From Cryobacterium cryoconiti (GTDB taxonomy: Bacteria; Actinomycetota; Actinomycetes; Actinomycetales; Microbacteriaceae), in contig NZ_SOHA01000044.1 in assembly GCF_004403065.1 (NCBI RefSeq), positions 1 through 64,000 on the forward strand: a stretch of 64,000 nucleotides of DNA, in the 5' to 3' direction. Of the stretch, positions 34,411 to 43,403 are shown in pieces. A model generated the notes under the pieces. The model saw only the letters and a program-made list of their open reading frames with translations, made no database searches and had not been told where the DNA came from. Made by a program: the position numbers and the translations under genes. The stretch's first letter is position 1, and every line of letters begins with the position of its first letter.

Positions 34411-35925
34411 ATGAGTCAACAACCACTGGTCACCCTGCAGAATGTGGGCAAGACCTTCGGCCCGGTGACGGTCATCAAAGACGTCACCGTCAGCGTCTAC
34501 GCCGGACAGGTGCAGGTACTGCTGGGCGAGAACGGCGCCGGCAAATCCACCCTGATCAAGATGATGGCGGGGGTGTACCAGCCGGATGCCGGCCACATCG
34601 TGGTGGACGGTAAGACGGTCACCCTGCCGACCACCCGCGCGGCCGAGGAACTCGGCATCGCCACGATCCACCAGGAACTGAACCTCGTTCCCACCATGAG
34701 CATCGCCGAGAACGTGATGCTCGGGCGGACGCCGACCAAGCACGGCATGGTCGACCGCAGCGCCCTGCGCAACCGGGCACGCGCCGCCCTCGCCCTGATC
34801 GGACTCGACGTCAGTGTCGACACCCTGGTCGGGGACCTCGGCATCGCCCAGCAGCAGCTGGTGGAGATCGCCAAGGCCCTGAGCATCAACGCCCGCATCC
34901 TGATCCTGGACGAGCCCACCGCGGCGCTGACCCGCCACGAGACCGAGAGCCTGTTCGCCGTGATGGCCGACCTGCGCCGGCGCGGAGTGGGCATGCTGTT
35001 CATCAGCCACCACCTCGACGAGATCGCCGAAGTCGGAGACACCGTGACCGTGCTCCGCGACGGCGAGTTCATCGCCGAGGTCCCCGCTTCCACCCCCGAG
35101 GACGAACTCGTCAAGCTGATGGTCGGCCGCAGTATCGAGGACCAGTTCCCGCGGGTGGCCGGCAAGGTGGGTGAGACGGCCGAGATCCTCACGGTGGAGC
35201 ACCTCACCTCCACCGGCTCGTTCAGCGACATCAGTTTCACCGTCAAGGCGGGCGAGGTGCTCGGCATTGCCGGGCTTGTCGGCGCCGGACGCACCGAACT
35301 GATCCGGGCGATCGCCGGCGCCGACCGGTACACCTCCGGAACGGTCGCCGTGCGCGGCCGGCACCTGCCGAACGGCAGCATCCAGGCGGCGATCGCCGCG
35401 GGTGTCGGACACGTGCCCGAAGACCGCAAGGGGCAGGGGCTGGTGCTCGACGCATCCGTCAACGACAACCTCGGCTACGCCACGCTGTCCTCCACCGCGA
35501 AGCTGGGCCTGGTCGACTTCGCCGGCCAGCGCAGCCGGGCCGGCGACGTGGCCAAGAAACTTCGCATTCGGATGCACACCATCGACCAGCCGATCGGCGC
35601 ACTCTCCGGAGGCAACCAGCAGAAGGCCGTGTTCGGTCGCTGGATCATCGCCGCCTCCACGGTGCTGCTGCTCGACGAACCCACCCGCGGCGTCGACGTG
35701 GGCGCCAAGGTCGAGATCTACGAATTGATGAACGCGATCACGGCGGCCGGGGGAGCGATTCTGATGGTCTCCAGCGAGCTGCCCGAGATCCTCGGCATGA
35801 GCGACCGCATCCTGGTGATGCGCGACGGCCGGCTCGCCGGCGAGCTCAGCGCCGCCGAGGCCACCCAGGACGCAGTCATGACACTCGCCGCCCGCGATGT
35901 CGACGAGAATCACGAACAGAGATAG
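34411..35925 (+). CDS. rbsA: Ribose ABC transporter, tandem ATP-binding subunit
   Basis: A 504-residue protein with two fused ABC ATPase domains, as in RbsA, MglA and XylG; it energises sugar import at the inner face of the membrane. The first domain has GENGAGKST at 39-47 and ILDEPTAALTRHE; the second has the expected degenerate Walker A (GLVGAGRTE, about 286-294) and the ALSGGNQQKAVFGRW signature with LLLDEPTRGVDVGAK. Length is usual. It starts 34 bases after rbsR and is followed by the permease after 11 bases. Within a full rbs gene set the substrate is most likely D-ribose, though the family also moves allose, xylose and galactosides. Confidence 0.95.
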   Translation: MSQQPLVTLQNVGKTFGPVTVIKDVTVSVYAGQVQVLLGENGAGKSTLIKMMAGVYQPDAGHIVVDGKTVTLPTTRAAEELGIATIHQELNLVPTMSIAENVMLGRTPTKHGMVDRSALRNRARAALALIGLDVSVDTLVGDLGIAQQQLVEIAKALSINARILILDEPTAALTRHETESLFAVMADLRRRGVGMLFISHHLDEIAEVGDTVTVLRDGEFIAEVPASTPEDELVKLMVGRSIEDQFPRVAGKVGETAEILTVEHLTSTGSFSDISFTVKAGEVLGIAGLVGAGRTELIRAIAGADRYTSGTVAVRGRHLPNGSIQAAIAAGVGHVPEDRKGQGLVLDASVNDNLGYATLSSTAKLGLVDFAGQRSRAGDVAKKLRIRMHTIDQPIGALSGGNQQKAVFGRWIIAASTVLLLDEPTRGVDVGAKVEIYELMNAITAAGGAILMVSSELPEILGMSDRILVMRDGRLAGELSAAEATQDAVMTLAARDVDENHEQR

Positions 35926-35936
35926 GGAACCACACC

Positions 35937-36908
35937 ATGTCCACCGCAACCGTGCCGGCGAAGCGCCGCAGCTTCGACTACAAGAAATTCCTCGCCAACA
36001 ACGGCGCCCTCGTCGGCCTCGTCGTTCTCTGCATCGCCCTGTTCATCGCGACTCCCGACTTCCTGACCGCGCAGAATCTGCTCAACATCGGCATCCAGGT
36101 ATCCACGGTGGCCGTGCTGGCCTTCGGGATGACCTTCGTCATCGTGGCCGGCGGGATCGACCTCTCGGTCGGTGCCGTGGCGGCCCTGTCGGCAATGTCG
36201 TCGGGCTGGATGTTCGCCAGCGCCGGCCTCCCCGGCTGGCTCGCCCTCATCGGCGGTCTCCTGGTCGGAACGCTGGCCGGCACCATCAACGGTCTGGCCA
36301 ACGCCTACGGCAAACTGCCTTCATTCATCGCCACGCTCGCCATGCTCAGCGTGGCCCGCGGGCTGACCCTGGTCATCTCCGACGGCCGCCCGATCAAAAT
36401 GCCGGCCGAGGTCTCCTTCCTCGGTGGCAACGTGGGACCGGTCCCGATGCCCATCATCATCCTGGTGCTGGCCGCACTCGCCGCCTCTTTCCTGCTCAAC
36501 CGCACCGTCATCGGCCGCTCCATGTACGCGGTCGGCGGCAACGCCGAAGCCGCCCGGCTGTCGGGCCTGCCGGTCAAACGCATCCTCGTCACGGTCTTCG
36601 CCCTGGCCGGCCTGTTCGCCGCCCTCGCCGGGCTGCTCCTCGCCGGGCGCCTCGACTCCGCGCAGCCTCAGGCCGCTGCCGGCTACGAACTCGACGCCAT
36701 CGCGGCCGTCGTGATCGGCGGCGCCTCACTCGCCGGAGGCCTCGGCAAAATCTCGGGCACCTTCGTCGGCGCCCTCGTGCTCGTCGTCATCCGCAATGGG
36801 CTCAACCTGCTCAACGTGACGTCGTTCTGGCAGCAGGTCGTCATCGGCCTCGTGATCGCCCTCGCCGTGGGCATCGACGTGCTGCGCCGCAAGACCCGTA
36901 GCAGCTGA
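35937..36908 (+). CDS. rbsC: Ribose ABC transporter permease
   Basis: A 323-residue membrane subunit of the RbsC/AraH family with eight to ten hydrophobic segments. The family signature GMTFVIVAGGIDLSVGAVAALS lies near residue 63, YAVGGNAEAARLSGLPVKR is the cytoplasmic loop that contacts the ATPase, and GYELDAIAAVVIGGASLAGGLG is another conserved run. It forms the sugar channel with a second copy of itself. It follows rbsA by 11 bases and precedes rbsB by 73. Nothing unusual. Confidence 0.95.
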   Translation: MSTATVPAKRRSFDYKKFLANNGALVGLVVLCIALFIATPDFLTAQNLLNIGIQVSTVAVLAFGMTFVIVAGGIDLSVGAVAALSAMSSGWMFASAGLPGWLALIGGLLVGTLAGTINGLANAYGKLPSFIATLAMLSVARGLTLVISDGRPIKMPAEVSFLGGNVGPVPMPIIILVLAALAASFLLNRTVIGRSMYAVGGNAEAARLSGLPVKRILVTVFALAGLFAALAGLLLAGRLDSAQPQAAAGYELDAIAAVVIGGASLAGGLGKISGTFVGALVLVVIRNGLNLLNVTSFWQQVVIGLVIALAVGIDVLRRKTRSS

Positions 36909-36981
36909 CCCGGCCGACGCCCGGCATCCGTTACCCGTCACCTCACCCACCTCATCCATCAACACCCCAAAGGAATACACA

Positions 36982-37926
36982 ATGAAGTCCTCCTCATTTC
37001 GCAAAATCGCGGCACTGACCGCCACCGCCGCCCTGATCCTGGTGGGCACCACGGCCTGCGGCCGGGGCGGCGGGGACGAGGCGTCCGGCACGAAGATCGT
37101 GATGGCCCTCTCCACCCTGAACAACCCGTTCTTCGTGGAACTGCGAGACGGCGCCCAGGCCGCCGCCGACGAAGCCGGCGTGCAGCTGAACATCGTCGAC
37201 GCGCAGAATGACTCGGCCACGCAGGCCAACCAGCTCGCCACCGCCGCCTCGGGTGGAACCAAGGCCGTCATCGTGAACCCGGTCGACTCCGACGCCGCCT
37301 CCTCCTCCGTGAACGACCTGCTCAGCGCCGACATCCCCGTCATCGGCGTCGACCGCACCGTCAACGGCGCCGACCTGAACTCGCTCGTCGCCAGCGACAA
37401 CGTGGCCGGAGGCCGTCAGGCCGCCGACGAACTCGCCAAGGCCATGGGCGAAAAGGGCAGCGTCATCCACCTGCAGGGTGTCTCCGGCACCTCGGCCAGC
37501 CGCGACCGCGGCCAGGGCTTCGAAGAGGGCATGAAGGCCTACCCGGACATCACCGTGGTGGCCAAGCAGACCGCCAACTTCGACCGTGCCGCCGCGCTCG
37601 ACGTGACCACCAACCTGCTGCAGTCCAACCCCGCCGTGACCGGCCTCTTCGCCGAGAACGACGAAATGGCTCTCGGCGCCATCCAGGCGCTCGGCTCGCG
37701 TGCCGGTACCGAGGTCTCGGTCGTCGGCTTCGACGGCACGTCCGACGGACTCGCCGCCATCGAGGCAGGCACCCTGGTCGCCACCATCGCGCAGCAGCCG
37801 GCCGAACTCGGCAAGCTCTCCGTTGAACTCGCCATCAAGGCCATCGCGGGTGACAAGATCGAGAAGACCGTCCCGGTTGAGGTCGTCTCCGTCACGAAGA
37901 CGAATGTCGGCGACTTCACCAAGTGA
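36982..37926 (+). CDS. rbsB: Ribose-binding lipoprotein
   Basis: A 314-residue extracytoplasmic sugar-binding protein that delivers ribose to RbsAC. The signal sequence MKSSSFRKIAALTATAALILVG ends at a lipobox with Cys26, so the mature protein is lipid-anchored on the outer face of the membrane. The mature part begins STLNNPFFVELRDGAQAAADEAG and contains DAQNDSATQANQ and VNPVDSDAA, typical of the type 1 periplasmic-binding fold for pentoses. AAAGGAATACACA precedes the ATG at 36982. The stop overlaps the GTG of rbsK by four bases. Confidence 0.94.
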   Translation: MKSSSFRKIAALTATAALILVGTTACGRGGGDEASGTKIVMALSTLNNPFFVELRDGAQAAADEAGVQLNIVDAQNDSATQANQLATAASGGTKAVIVNPVDSDAASSSVNDLLSADIPVIGVDRTVNGADLNSLVASDNVAGGRQAADELAKAMGEKGSVIHLQGVSGTSASRDRGQGFEEGMKAYPDITVVAKQTANFDRAAALDVTTNLLQSNPAVTGLFAENDEMALGAIQALGSRAGTEVSVVGFDGTSDGLAAIEAGTLVATIAQQPAELGKLSVELAIKAIAGDKIEKTVPVEVVSVTKTNVGDFTK

Positions 37927-38846
37927 ATGACATTGCCGGCACGGTCGTCGTCGTCGGGTCGATCAACGTCGACCAGCTGATCACCATCGAACGCCACCCG
38001 CTGCCCGGTGAGACCCTCATCGGAACGTCGATGGAGTTCCTCCCCGGAGGGAAAGGGGCCAACCAGGCCGTCGCGGCCGCCCAGCTGGGCGCCACGGTGC
38101 GCATGGTCGGCCTCGTGGGCCGGGACCCGCAGGCCGAGGTCGCGACCGCGATCCTCACCCGCGCCGGAGTGGACCTCTCGCACGTGCACGCGGTGGACGG
38201 CCCGACCGGGCTGGCACTGGTCACCGTGGACGCCGGCGGGGAGAACACCATCGTGATCATCCCCGGCGCCAACGCCCAGCTGGGCGCGGAGGCCGTCGAG
38301 GCCGGCGCGTCCGTCATCGCCGAAGCCGCCGTCGTGGTGCTGCAGGGTGAAATCCCCGCAGCCGGCATCGTGGCGGCCATGCGGCTGGCCACGGGCCGCG
38401 TGGTGCTGAACCTGGCACCCGTGATCGAACTGGATGCCGCGAGCATCCGTCGTGCCGACCCGCTGGTCGTCAACGAGCACGAGGCTGCCCTCGTTCTCGC
38501 CCAGCTGGCCCCGAACACCGTCATCCCCACCGAGGACGCCGAGCTCGTCGCCCGGCTCCTCGAAGCGGGGATTCCCTCCGTGGTGCTCACCCGCGGCGCG
38601 AAGGGCGCCATCTGCGCCGACCGGGACGGCACGCACAGCGTGGCGTCGCCCCGGGTCGTCGCGGTGGACAGCTCGGGGGCCGGGGACGCGTTCGTCGGTG
38701 CCCTCAGCGCGCAGCTGGCGGCCGGGTCGAGCCTTTCCGAGGCCGTGCGCCGAGCCGTGCGCGTCGGCGCCTTCGCGGTGCAGGGGCGTGGAACGCAGAC
38801 GTCGTATCCGTCCCTGGCCGACGAACTGCCGCAGGTGCACGCATGA
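37923..38846 (+). CDS. rbsK: Ribokinase
   Basis: A 307-residue PfkB-family kinase that phosphorylates D-ribose to ribose-5-phosphate in the cytoplasm. The first signature is GSINVDQLITIERHPLPGET with GGKGANQAVAAAQLGA after it; the catalytic base lies in DSSGAGDAFVGALSA near the C-terminus. The GTG start overlaps the rbsB stop (GTGA) and the stop overlaps the rbsD start (ATGA), so translation is coupled on both sides. Confidence 0.94.
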   Translation: MNDIAGTVVVVGSINVDQLITIERHPLPGETLIGTSMEFLPGGKGANQAVAAAQLGATVRMVGLVGRDPQAEVATAILTRAGVDLSHVHAVDGPTGLALVTVDAGGENTIVIIPGANAQLGAEAVEAGASVIAEAAVVVLQGEIPAAGIVAAMRLATGRVVLNLAPVIELDAASIRRADPLVVNEHEAALVLAQLAPNTVIPTEDAELVARLLEAGIPSVVLTRGAKGAICADRDGTHSVASPRVVAVDSSGAGDAFVGALSAQLAAGSSLSEAVRRAVRVGAFAVQGRGTQTSYPSLADELPQVHA

Positions 38847-39226
38847 AGCGCCGCGGCATCCTGAACGCCGACCTCTCGGGCGCTCTGGCCCGCCTCGGGC
38901 ACACGGATGTCGTTCTCCTCGCGGATTGCGGCATGCCGATCCCGGCCGGCGTGCCCGTGATCGACCTGGCGCTGGTGCACGGTGTGCCGCGCTTCGAGCA
39001 GGTGCTCGACGCCCTGCTCGAGGAGATGGTGTTCCAGCATTGCGTGGCCGCGGAGGAGGCGAAGACCGCCCCCGCGGGCACGTGGCTGGCCGACCGGTTC
39101 GACGCGATCGAATACATCAGCCACTCCGAACTGAAACAGCTCTCGGCCTCGGCCAAGCTGTTCATCCGCTCGGGTGAGGCGACGCCGTTCGCGAACGCGG
39201 CGCTGGTCTGCGGCGTTTCGTTCTAG
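38843..39226 (+). CDS. rbsD: D-ribose pyranase
   Basis: A 127-residue RbsD/FucU-family mutarotase converting beta-ribopyranose to the furanose used by ribokinase. The catalytic His20 is in ARLGHTDVVLLADCGMPIP, and FVSEL-like ending is replaced here by FANAALVCGVSF; the aromatic/acidic YISHSELKQLS loop is also conserved. Start ATG overlaps the rbsK stop by four bases. It is the last gene of the operon and converges on the epimerase gene with only 30 bases between, without a visible terminator. Confidence 0.94.
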   Translation: MKRRGILNADLSGALARLGHTDVVLLADCGMPIPAGVPVIDLALVHGVPRFEQVLDALLEEMVFQHCVAAEEAKTAPAGTWLADRFDAIEYISHSELKQLSASAKLFIRSGEATPFANAALVCGVSF

Positions 39227-39256
39227 TCGCCTGGTTCTCGAACGGACCCGGCGCCG

Positions 39257-40150
39257 CTAGGGGTGACGGATGCCGTTGCCCGCCAACACGGCCCGGTAGC
39301 CTTCGCGGTAGGTCGGGTAGCGGAACGTGAACCCCGTGTCGAGTAACAGCCGGTTGCGGAGGCGCTTGTCGCCTCCGCGCCGGCTTTCGCGCGTTGCGGC
39401 GGATGCTCCCGCGGCCGCCGCGGCCTCCTCCGCCGGTGTCGCCTCCGCCGCCGGGGCCGGCAGGCCGAGCTCCCCGGCCAGGAAGACCAGCACCTCGTTG
39501 CTGCGCACTGGAGCGCTGTCGACGCCCAGATAGAGGGGAGCGGGCTCCTCCGCGCGCAGCATCAGGTGCACGATCGCCGCCGCGGCGTCGTCACGGTGGA
39601 TTCGGTTCGTGTGCCGGGCCGAGGCTGACAGGGTGGCGCGGCCGCCCCGCACCTGGGCGATCAGCCGCTCCCGGCCGGGGCCGTAGATGCCCGACAGCCG
39701 GAAAATGACGGCCTGGGGGAGTCGGGCGTGCAGCAGCTGTTCGGCTTCGAGCAGGATGGCGTCGGTGCCCGGCTTCGGGTTCGCTGTCGTCTGCTCGTCG
39801 ACCCAGCTTGCGTCGGACACGTCGTAGACGGCGGTCGATGACACCAGGAGCACCCGGCGGGGGGTGACGCGGGCCTCGTCGAGGGCGTCGAGGAGGTTCC
39901 GGAGGCCGTCGACGTAGGCCGCCCGGTAAGCCGCGGGGTCAGGGTTGCCGGGCGCGATGGCCACGACCACGATCTCGGTGTCGACCGGCACGGCCGGCTT
40001 CTGCGCGCTGAGGTCGACGGACTGCCCCTCGATTTCGGCGGGGAGCACGGCCGCGTTGCGGCGCAGTCCCACCACGTGGTGGCCGAGTGCCGCGAAGCGC
40101 AGGCCGACTTCCGTGCCGAGGTCGCCGCATCCTGCAATGAGTACCGTCAT
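39257..40150 (-). CDS. NAD(P)-dependent epimerase/dehydratase family protein
   Basis: A 297-residue extended short-chain dehydrogenase, close to the YeeZ type of NAD-dependent sugar-nucleotide-like proteins. The cofactor motif is MTVLIAGCGDLGTEVGLRFAALGH, VSSTAVYDV resembles the catalytic serine region, RLSGIYGPGRERL is typical, and TNRIHRDDAAAAIVHLM matches the substrate-side helix. The YxxxK pair is not clear, as in other YeeZ-like members, so catalysis is uncertain. An Ala-rich insertion (AAEATPAEEAAAAAGASAATRESRRG) splits the C-terminal part. AAGGAG lies ahead of the ATG at 40150; the frame to 40237 is upstream noise. Confidence 0.84.
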   Translation of the reverse strand: MTVLIAGCGDLGTEVGLRFAALGHHVVGLRRNAAVLPAEIEGQSVDLSAQKPAVPVDTEIVVVAIAPGNPDPAAYRAAYVDGLRNLLDALDEARVTPRRVLLVSSTAVYDVSDASWVDEQTTANPKPGTDAILLEAEQLLHARLPQAVIFRLSGIYGPGRERLIAQVRGGRATLSASARHTNRIHRDDAAAAIVHLMLRAEEPAPLYLGVDSAPVRSNEVLVFLAGELGLPAPAAEATPAEEAAAAAGASAATRESRRGGDKRLRNRLLLDTGFTFRYPTYREGYRAVLAGNGIRHP

Positions 40151-40212
40151 CTCGCTCCTTCGTTTGCCTGCAACGCTAGCGGCCCTCACTGAATGCGAGC
40201 AGCATCGCCCGG

Positions 40213-40218
40213 TAGGCT
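40213..40218 (+). promoter_or_regulatory. TAGGCT -10 box of a leaderless PNPOx-family mRNA
   Basis: TAGGCT followed by CACACC stands directly before the GTG at 40225 and there is no ribosome site. This is the third such arrangement in the window. Confidence 0.55.
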
Positions 40219-40224
40219 CACACC

Positions 40225-40755
40225 GTGAGCGAAACATTCCGCAGCATGCTGCGTTCCCTGCCGGATTTCCCCGCGGATCTCCCGGTTTTCGACCCGGCCT
40301 CGGCCCCGGAAGACCCGGCCGAGTTGTTCCGGGTCTGGCTCGACGAGGCCCTCGCGGCCGGGGTGCCCCAGCCGCACTCCTTCAGTCTCGCGACCGTCGG
40401 CGCCGAGGGAATGCCGTCGTCGCGCATGCTCATCCTCAAGAACCTCGACGCCGAGGGCTGGCACTTCGCCTCCTCACGGCTGTCACGCAAGGGCCGGGAG
40501 CTGACGGAGCATCCGGTGGCCGCGATGAATTTCTTTTGGTCGGCGCTCGGCCGTCAGGTTCGCGTGGTCGGCCCGGTCGTCGAATTGTCGGCGGATGCCT
40601 CGGCAGCCGACTGGTCCGAGCGGCCCAGCACCGACGGAACACCCAACCCCACCTGGCAGCTCTACGCCCTCCGCCCGGTCGAGGTCGAGTTCTGGCAGGC
40701 CGACCCCGGCCGTAAGCACGTGCGGCACCGCTACCTGATTCCCGCCGAGGGCTGA
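40225..40755 (+). CDS. Pyridoxamine 5'-phosphate oxidase family protein
   Basis: A 176-residue FMN-binding split-barrel protein related to PdxH. The N-terminal half contains SFSLATVGAEGMPSSRMLILKNLDAEGWHFASS, the FMN/substrate region. The C-terminus RPVEVEFWQADPGRKHVRHRY matches the PNPOx C-terminal signature with EFWQ and a late arginine. It is about 40 residues shorter than PdxH (around 215), so it may be a PhzG-like or unassigned oxidase and not the vitamin B6 enzyme. The GTG at 40225 is set by the TAGGCT box. Confidence 0.85.
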   Translation: MSETFRSMLRSLPDFPADLPVFDPASAPEDPAELFRVWLDEALAAGVPQPHSFSLATVGAEGMPSSRMLILKNLDAEGWHFASSRLSRKGRELTEHPVAAMNFFWSALGRQVRVVGPVVELSADASAADWSERPSTDGTPNPTWQLYALRPVEVEFWQADPGRKHVRHRYLIPAEG

Positions 40756-40775
40756 ACCCCGGCGTCGGCGCGCGC

Positions 40776-42170
40776 CTACTTCCAGCGGCGCGCGGATCCG
40801 GCGAGGAACTGCACGTAGCCGACCAGCGAGGCGTAGGAGCACAGCACCTGGTAACCGAGCAGGAACGTCAGATAGCCGAATCGGTTGCGGCGCACGTGCA
40901 GTCCGAGCGGGCCGAACACGCGATTGCTCTGGAAAGCGCGCAGGCTTCCGTAGATCACCAGCGTGATCGGGAGCACGGCCAGCGCCCAGACCGAGACGAC
41001 GGCCGTGTTGCCGACGGCGACGAACAGCACCAGGCCGGGCACCCAGATCAGCCCGTAGCCGATGTCGAGCAGCGGGATCAGGAAGTCGATGCCGCTGATG
41101 GTTCCGGCCAGACGGTGCTTCTGACGCCACGGCGGCACCGCGCGCAGACCCTCGAACATGCCGCGAGCCCAGCGGGCGCGCTGCCGCATGAAGTGCAGGA
41201 CGGTGGTCGGCGCCTCGGTGAACGCCACAGCGGTAGGTTCGAACAGCACCCGTCCGCCCTGCTCCAGCAGCTTCCAGGTCACCACGATGTCCTCGCCGAT
41301 GGCATCCGGCCAGCCGCCGATGGCCGTGACATTCGCGGTGCGGTAGACCGAGAATGCGCCCTGGGCCACGAGGGTGGACCGGTACAGCCCCTGCATCCGC
41401 TTCACCGCGGCGATGCCGAGGTAGTAGTCCCATTCCTGCATGCGGGTGAGCAGATTGACACGGGAGTTGCGCACGAGCACCGCGCCGGCCACGGCCACCG
41501 TATCGGCCGGTGACGATTCGAGCCGGGAGATCAGGCGACGCAGAGCCTCACGGTGCAGCAGCGTGTCCGCGTCGACGGTGATCACATACGGCGTGGTGAC
41601 CTGGCGGAGTGCCGTGTTCAGCGCATGCGACTTGCCGGGTGCCGGTTCCCGCACGACCAGCAGTGCCACGTCGGCTTCGGCTGCTGCCAGCTCGGCGAAC
41701 CGGGCCGTGGCGTCCTCGGAGCCGTTGTCGGCGAGGATCACCGTCACGGGCCCGGCGTAGTCGCTGCCTCCGATGCAGCGGATGGTCTCGCGGATGCCGT
41801 CCTGTTCGTTGCGGGCCGCCACAATGATGGTCAACGGGGTGACCGGGTTGCTCACCCGGAACGGCGGCTGGCGATCCAGCAGCAGCGACAGGCTCAACAG
41901 CGCGACCACGAAGCCCGGCAGGAAGGCAACCAGGGAGACGATGATCCACGCCGCCGGGTCGCCGGTCAGGCGAGACAAATCCGTGATCCACGGCAACGAG
42001 ATCCAGACGGATGCACCGGTCCAGCTGAGTGCGAACAGAACGGACAGCACGAATTTCACGGTGACGGACAGGTAGAACCGGTGTCCAGGCGCTCGGTGCG
42101 GCGAGGGCGAGGTTCGTGGTGTCGGCGGTGGCGCCGGGTCGTCGCCCCGGCGCGGGTGGAGCGCGGTCAT
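40776..42170 (-). CDS. Processive family 2 glycosyltransferase, membrane-bound
   Basis: A 464-residue membrane glycosyltransferase. Two hydrophobic segments (about 36-60 and 75-98) precede the catalytic domain, which has IIVAARNEQDGI, the DAD metal motif at 200-202, EDIVVTW (acceptor-side acidic pair) and the processive Q-x-x-R-W motif (QRARW). About four hydrophobic segments follow after it. This order fits cellulose, hyaluronan or poly-N-acetylglucosamine synthases (BcsA/PgaC type), so it probably polymerises a surface polysaccharide and passes it through the membrane. No partner subunit is nearby, so the product is unknown. A proline-rich cytoplasmic N-terminus (PAPPPTPRTSPSPH) is unusual. 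Confidence 0.86.
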   Translation of the reverse strand: MTALHPRRGDDPAPPPTPRTSPSPHRAPGHRFYLSVTVKFVLSVLFALSWTGASVWISLPWITDLSRLTGDPAAWIIVSLVAFLPGFVVALLSLSLLLDRQPPFRVSNPVTPLTIIVAARNEQDGIRETIRCIGGSDYAGPVTVILADNGSEDATARFAELAAAEADVALLVVREPAPGKSHALNTALRQVTTPYVITVDADTLLHREALRRLISRLESSPADTVAVAGAVLVRNSRVNLLTRMQEWDYYLGIAAVKRMQGLYRSTLVAQGAFSVYRTANVTAIGGWPDAIGEDIVVTWKLLEQGGRVLFEPTAVAFTEAPTTVLHFMRQRARWARGMFEGLRAVPPWRQKHRLAGTISGIDFLIPLLDIGYGLIWVPGLVLFVAVGNTAVVSVWALAVLPITLVIYGSLRAFQSNRVFGPLGLHVRRNRFGYLTFLLGYQVLCSYASLVGYVQFLAGSARRWK

Positions 42171-42303
42171 GTGTGCCCCAGGTGCGGGACGTGTGAGTCA
42201 CGGCTGCTGCACCTGGCCCCCAGGTGGTTAGGTCAAATCTACGCCGCGGCGGGTGCGGCGCGGAGGCTCCGAAGACACCAGTTCAGGGGTGATCGAGTCG
42301 GAC

Positions 42304-42570
42304 TTAGAAGTCCTCGTAGGTGAAGGCCTCATCGGAGAGGAGCTGCGTCCAGGGCTCCGGTCGTGGTTCCGGGAGATGGACCCGCTGCACTGTGACGGTC
42401 GAGTTCGGAGTGATCAGCAGGGAAGTCAGGAATCCGGCGGAATTGGTCACATCGATGAATCCGCCGCCGCGCTGCACGGCGGCGGCGACGGAGGTCTTCC
42501 ATGCCGCCAGGTCATCGATTGTGTCGACCACATAGCGGTCGCCATTCACGGTCAGACGGTACTCGTTCAT
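42304..42570 (-). CDS. Small hypothetical protein
   Basis: An 88-residue acidic protein that I do not recognise. It begins MNEYRLTVNGDRYVVDTIDDLAAWK and looks like a small alpha/beta domain (beta strands at 4-15 and around 38-65, helix between), ending SDEAFTYEDF. No membrane segment. Its start at 42570 has only a weak ribosome site (ACAGGT). It lies alone upstream of the GT2 gene, with about 130 bases between, and in the same direction. Codon use looks coding, which is why I keep it. Confidence 0.55.
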   Translation of the reverse strand: MNEYRLTVNGDRYVVDTIDDLAAWKTSVAAAVQRGGGFIDVTNSAGFLTSLLITPNSTVTVQRVHLPEPRPEPWTQLLSDEAFTYEDF

Positions 42571-42674
42571 CGATGCAGACCTGTCTCTCAGCGAACACCG
42601 AGGCGCTACGGGTGGCCCGGCAGAGTTCGGATGATGCCGTAGGGAACTGGCGTCGGGGCTTAATCTATAGCCAT

Positions 42675-42693
42675 TAGTTTGGATTTCAAACTA
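42675..42693. promoter_or_regulatory. Probable MarR-family operator
   Basis: TAGTTTG (42675-42681), five bases, CAAACTA (42687-42693) is a perfect inverted repeat in an unusually AT-rich stretch. Its half-site and spacing match the common MarR-family operator TAGTTTG-N5-CAAACTA. It lies about 110 bases before the marR-like gene and 105 bases from the start of the divergent small gene, so it can control either or both. Confidence 0.65.
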
Positions 42694-42803
42694 TTCCAAG
42701 TTCGTGATATTCCATGTTGGAAGAACAGTGCAGTCATCGCTAGGGTGGAGGCGGATTCGCCGGGGCTCCGGTTGTATTCGCGTCGTTGCTGTCGGGAGAA
42801 ACC

Positions 42804-43298
42804 ATGTTCAAGGAAAGCGGCTCCGTCCAGGTGCTCGAGGGTGTCACCGCCGCGGTGATAGTCCTGCTCCGGGCGTTGGACAAGACCCGTGCGGGGATGG
42901 CGGCGGAAGCCGGCTTGACGGGGTCGGAGATTCGGGTGCTTTTTCGGATTTCGGAGGCAGGGCGGGTAACACCGAAGACGTTGGCTGGGTCCACAGGCCT
43001 GTCAATGGGCGCGGTCACGGCGATCTGTGACCGACTGGTTGCCCGGAACGTGGTGCGTCGAGTTGCCAACCCGGCAGACCGGCGCAGCCTGTTTCTGGAA
43101 CTGACGCTGGCGGGCGAGACGCTGATGGACAGCATTTACGGCGATTTTCGTGCACGGGTCGGCACGGCCCAGGGCCAGATGTCGGACGAAGAGCAGTCGC
43201 TACTCGCGGCGCAGTTGCTCAGTATCGCAGCGGCGCTCGGCTACGACCTGGAGGACGGTCTTGCCGGAACGCAGATTCCAGCAGTCAGGAGCGCCTGA
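42804..43298 (+). CDS. MarR family transcriptional regulator
   Basis: A 164-residue winged-helix regulator of the MarR type. The DNA-binding part is ISEAGRVTPKTLAGSTGLSMGAVTAICDRLVARNVVRRVANPADRRSLFLELT (about residues 48-100), with the wing containing the DRR motif; helices on both sides form the dimer. The frame is open to a TTG at 42786, but the ATG at 42804 has GGGAGAAACC before it. Ligand unknown. The inverted repeat at 42675-42693 is a likely own operator. It is followed, after 105 bases, by two GAF-ANTAR genes in the same direction, perhaps one regulatory unit. Confidence 0.87.
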   Translation: MFKESGSVQVLEGVTAAVIVLLRALDKTRAGMAAEAGLTGSEIRVLFRISEAGRVTPKTLAGSTGLSMGAVTAICDRLVARNVVRRVANPADRRSLFLELTLAGETLMDSIYGDFRARVGTAQGQMSDEEQSLLAAQLLSIAAALGYDLEDGLAGTQIPAVRSA

Positions 43299-43403
43299 CG
43301 GATGGTGCAGAATCTCCCGATTCGCCATCGGCGGAGTACGTTCGGACTATGACGTGGGCAGGTCTCAATCGAAGCAGAAATCGGAAGCGCAGGTACGAGT
43401 GCC

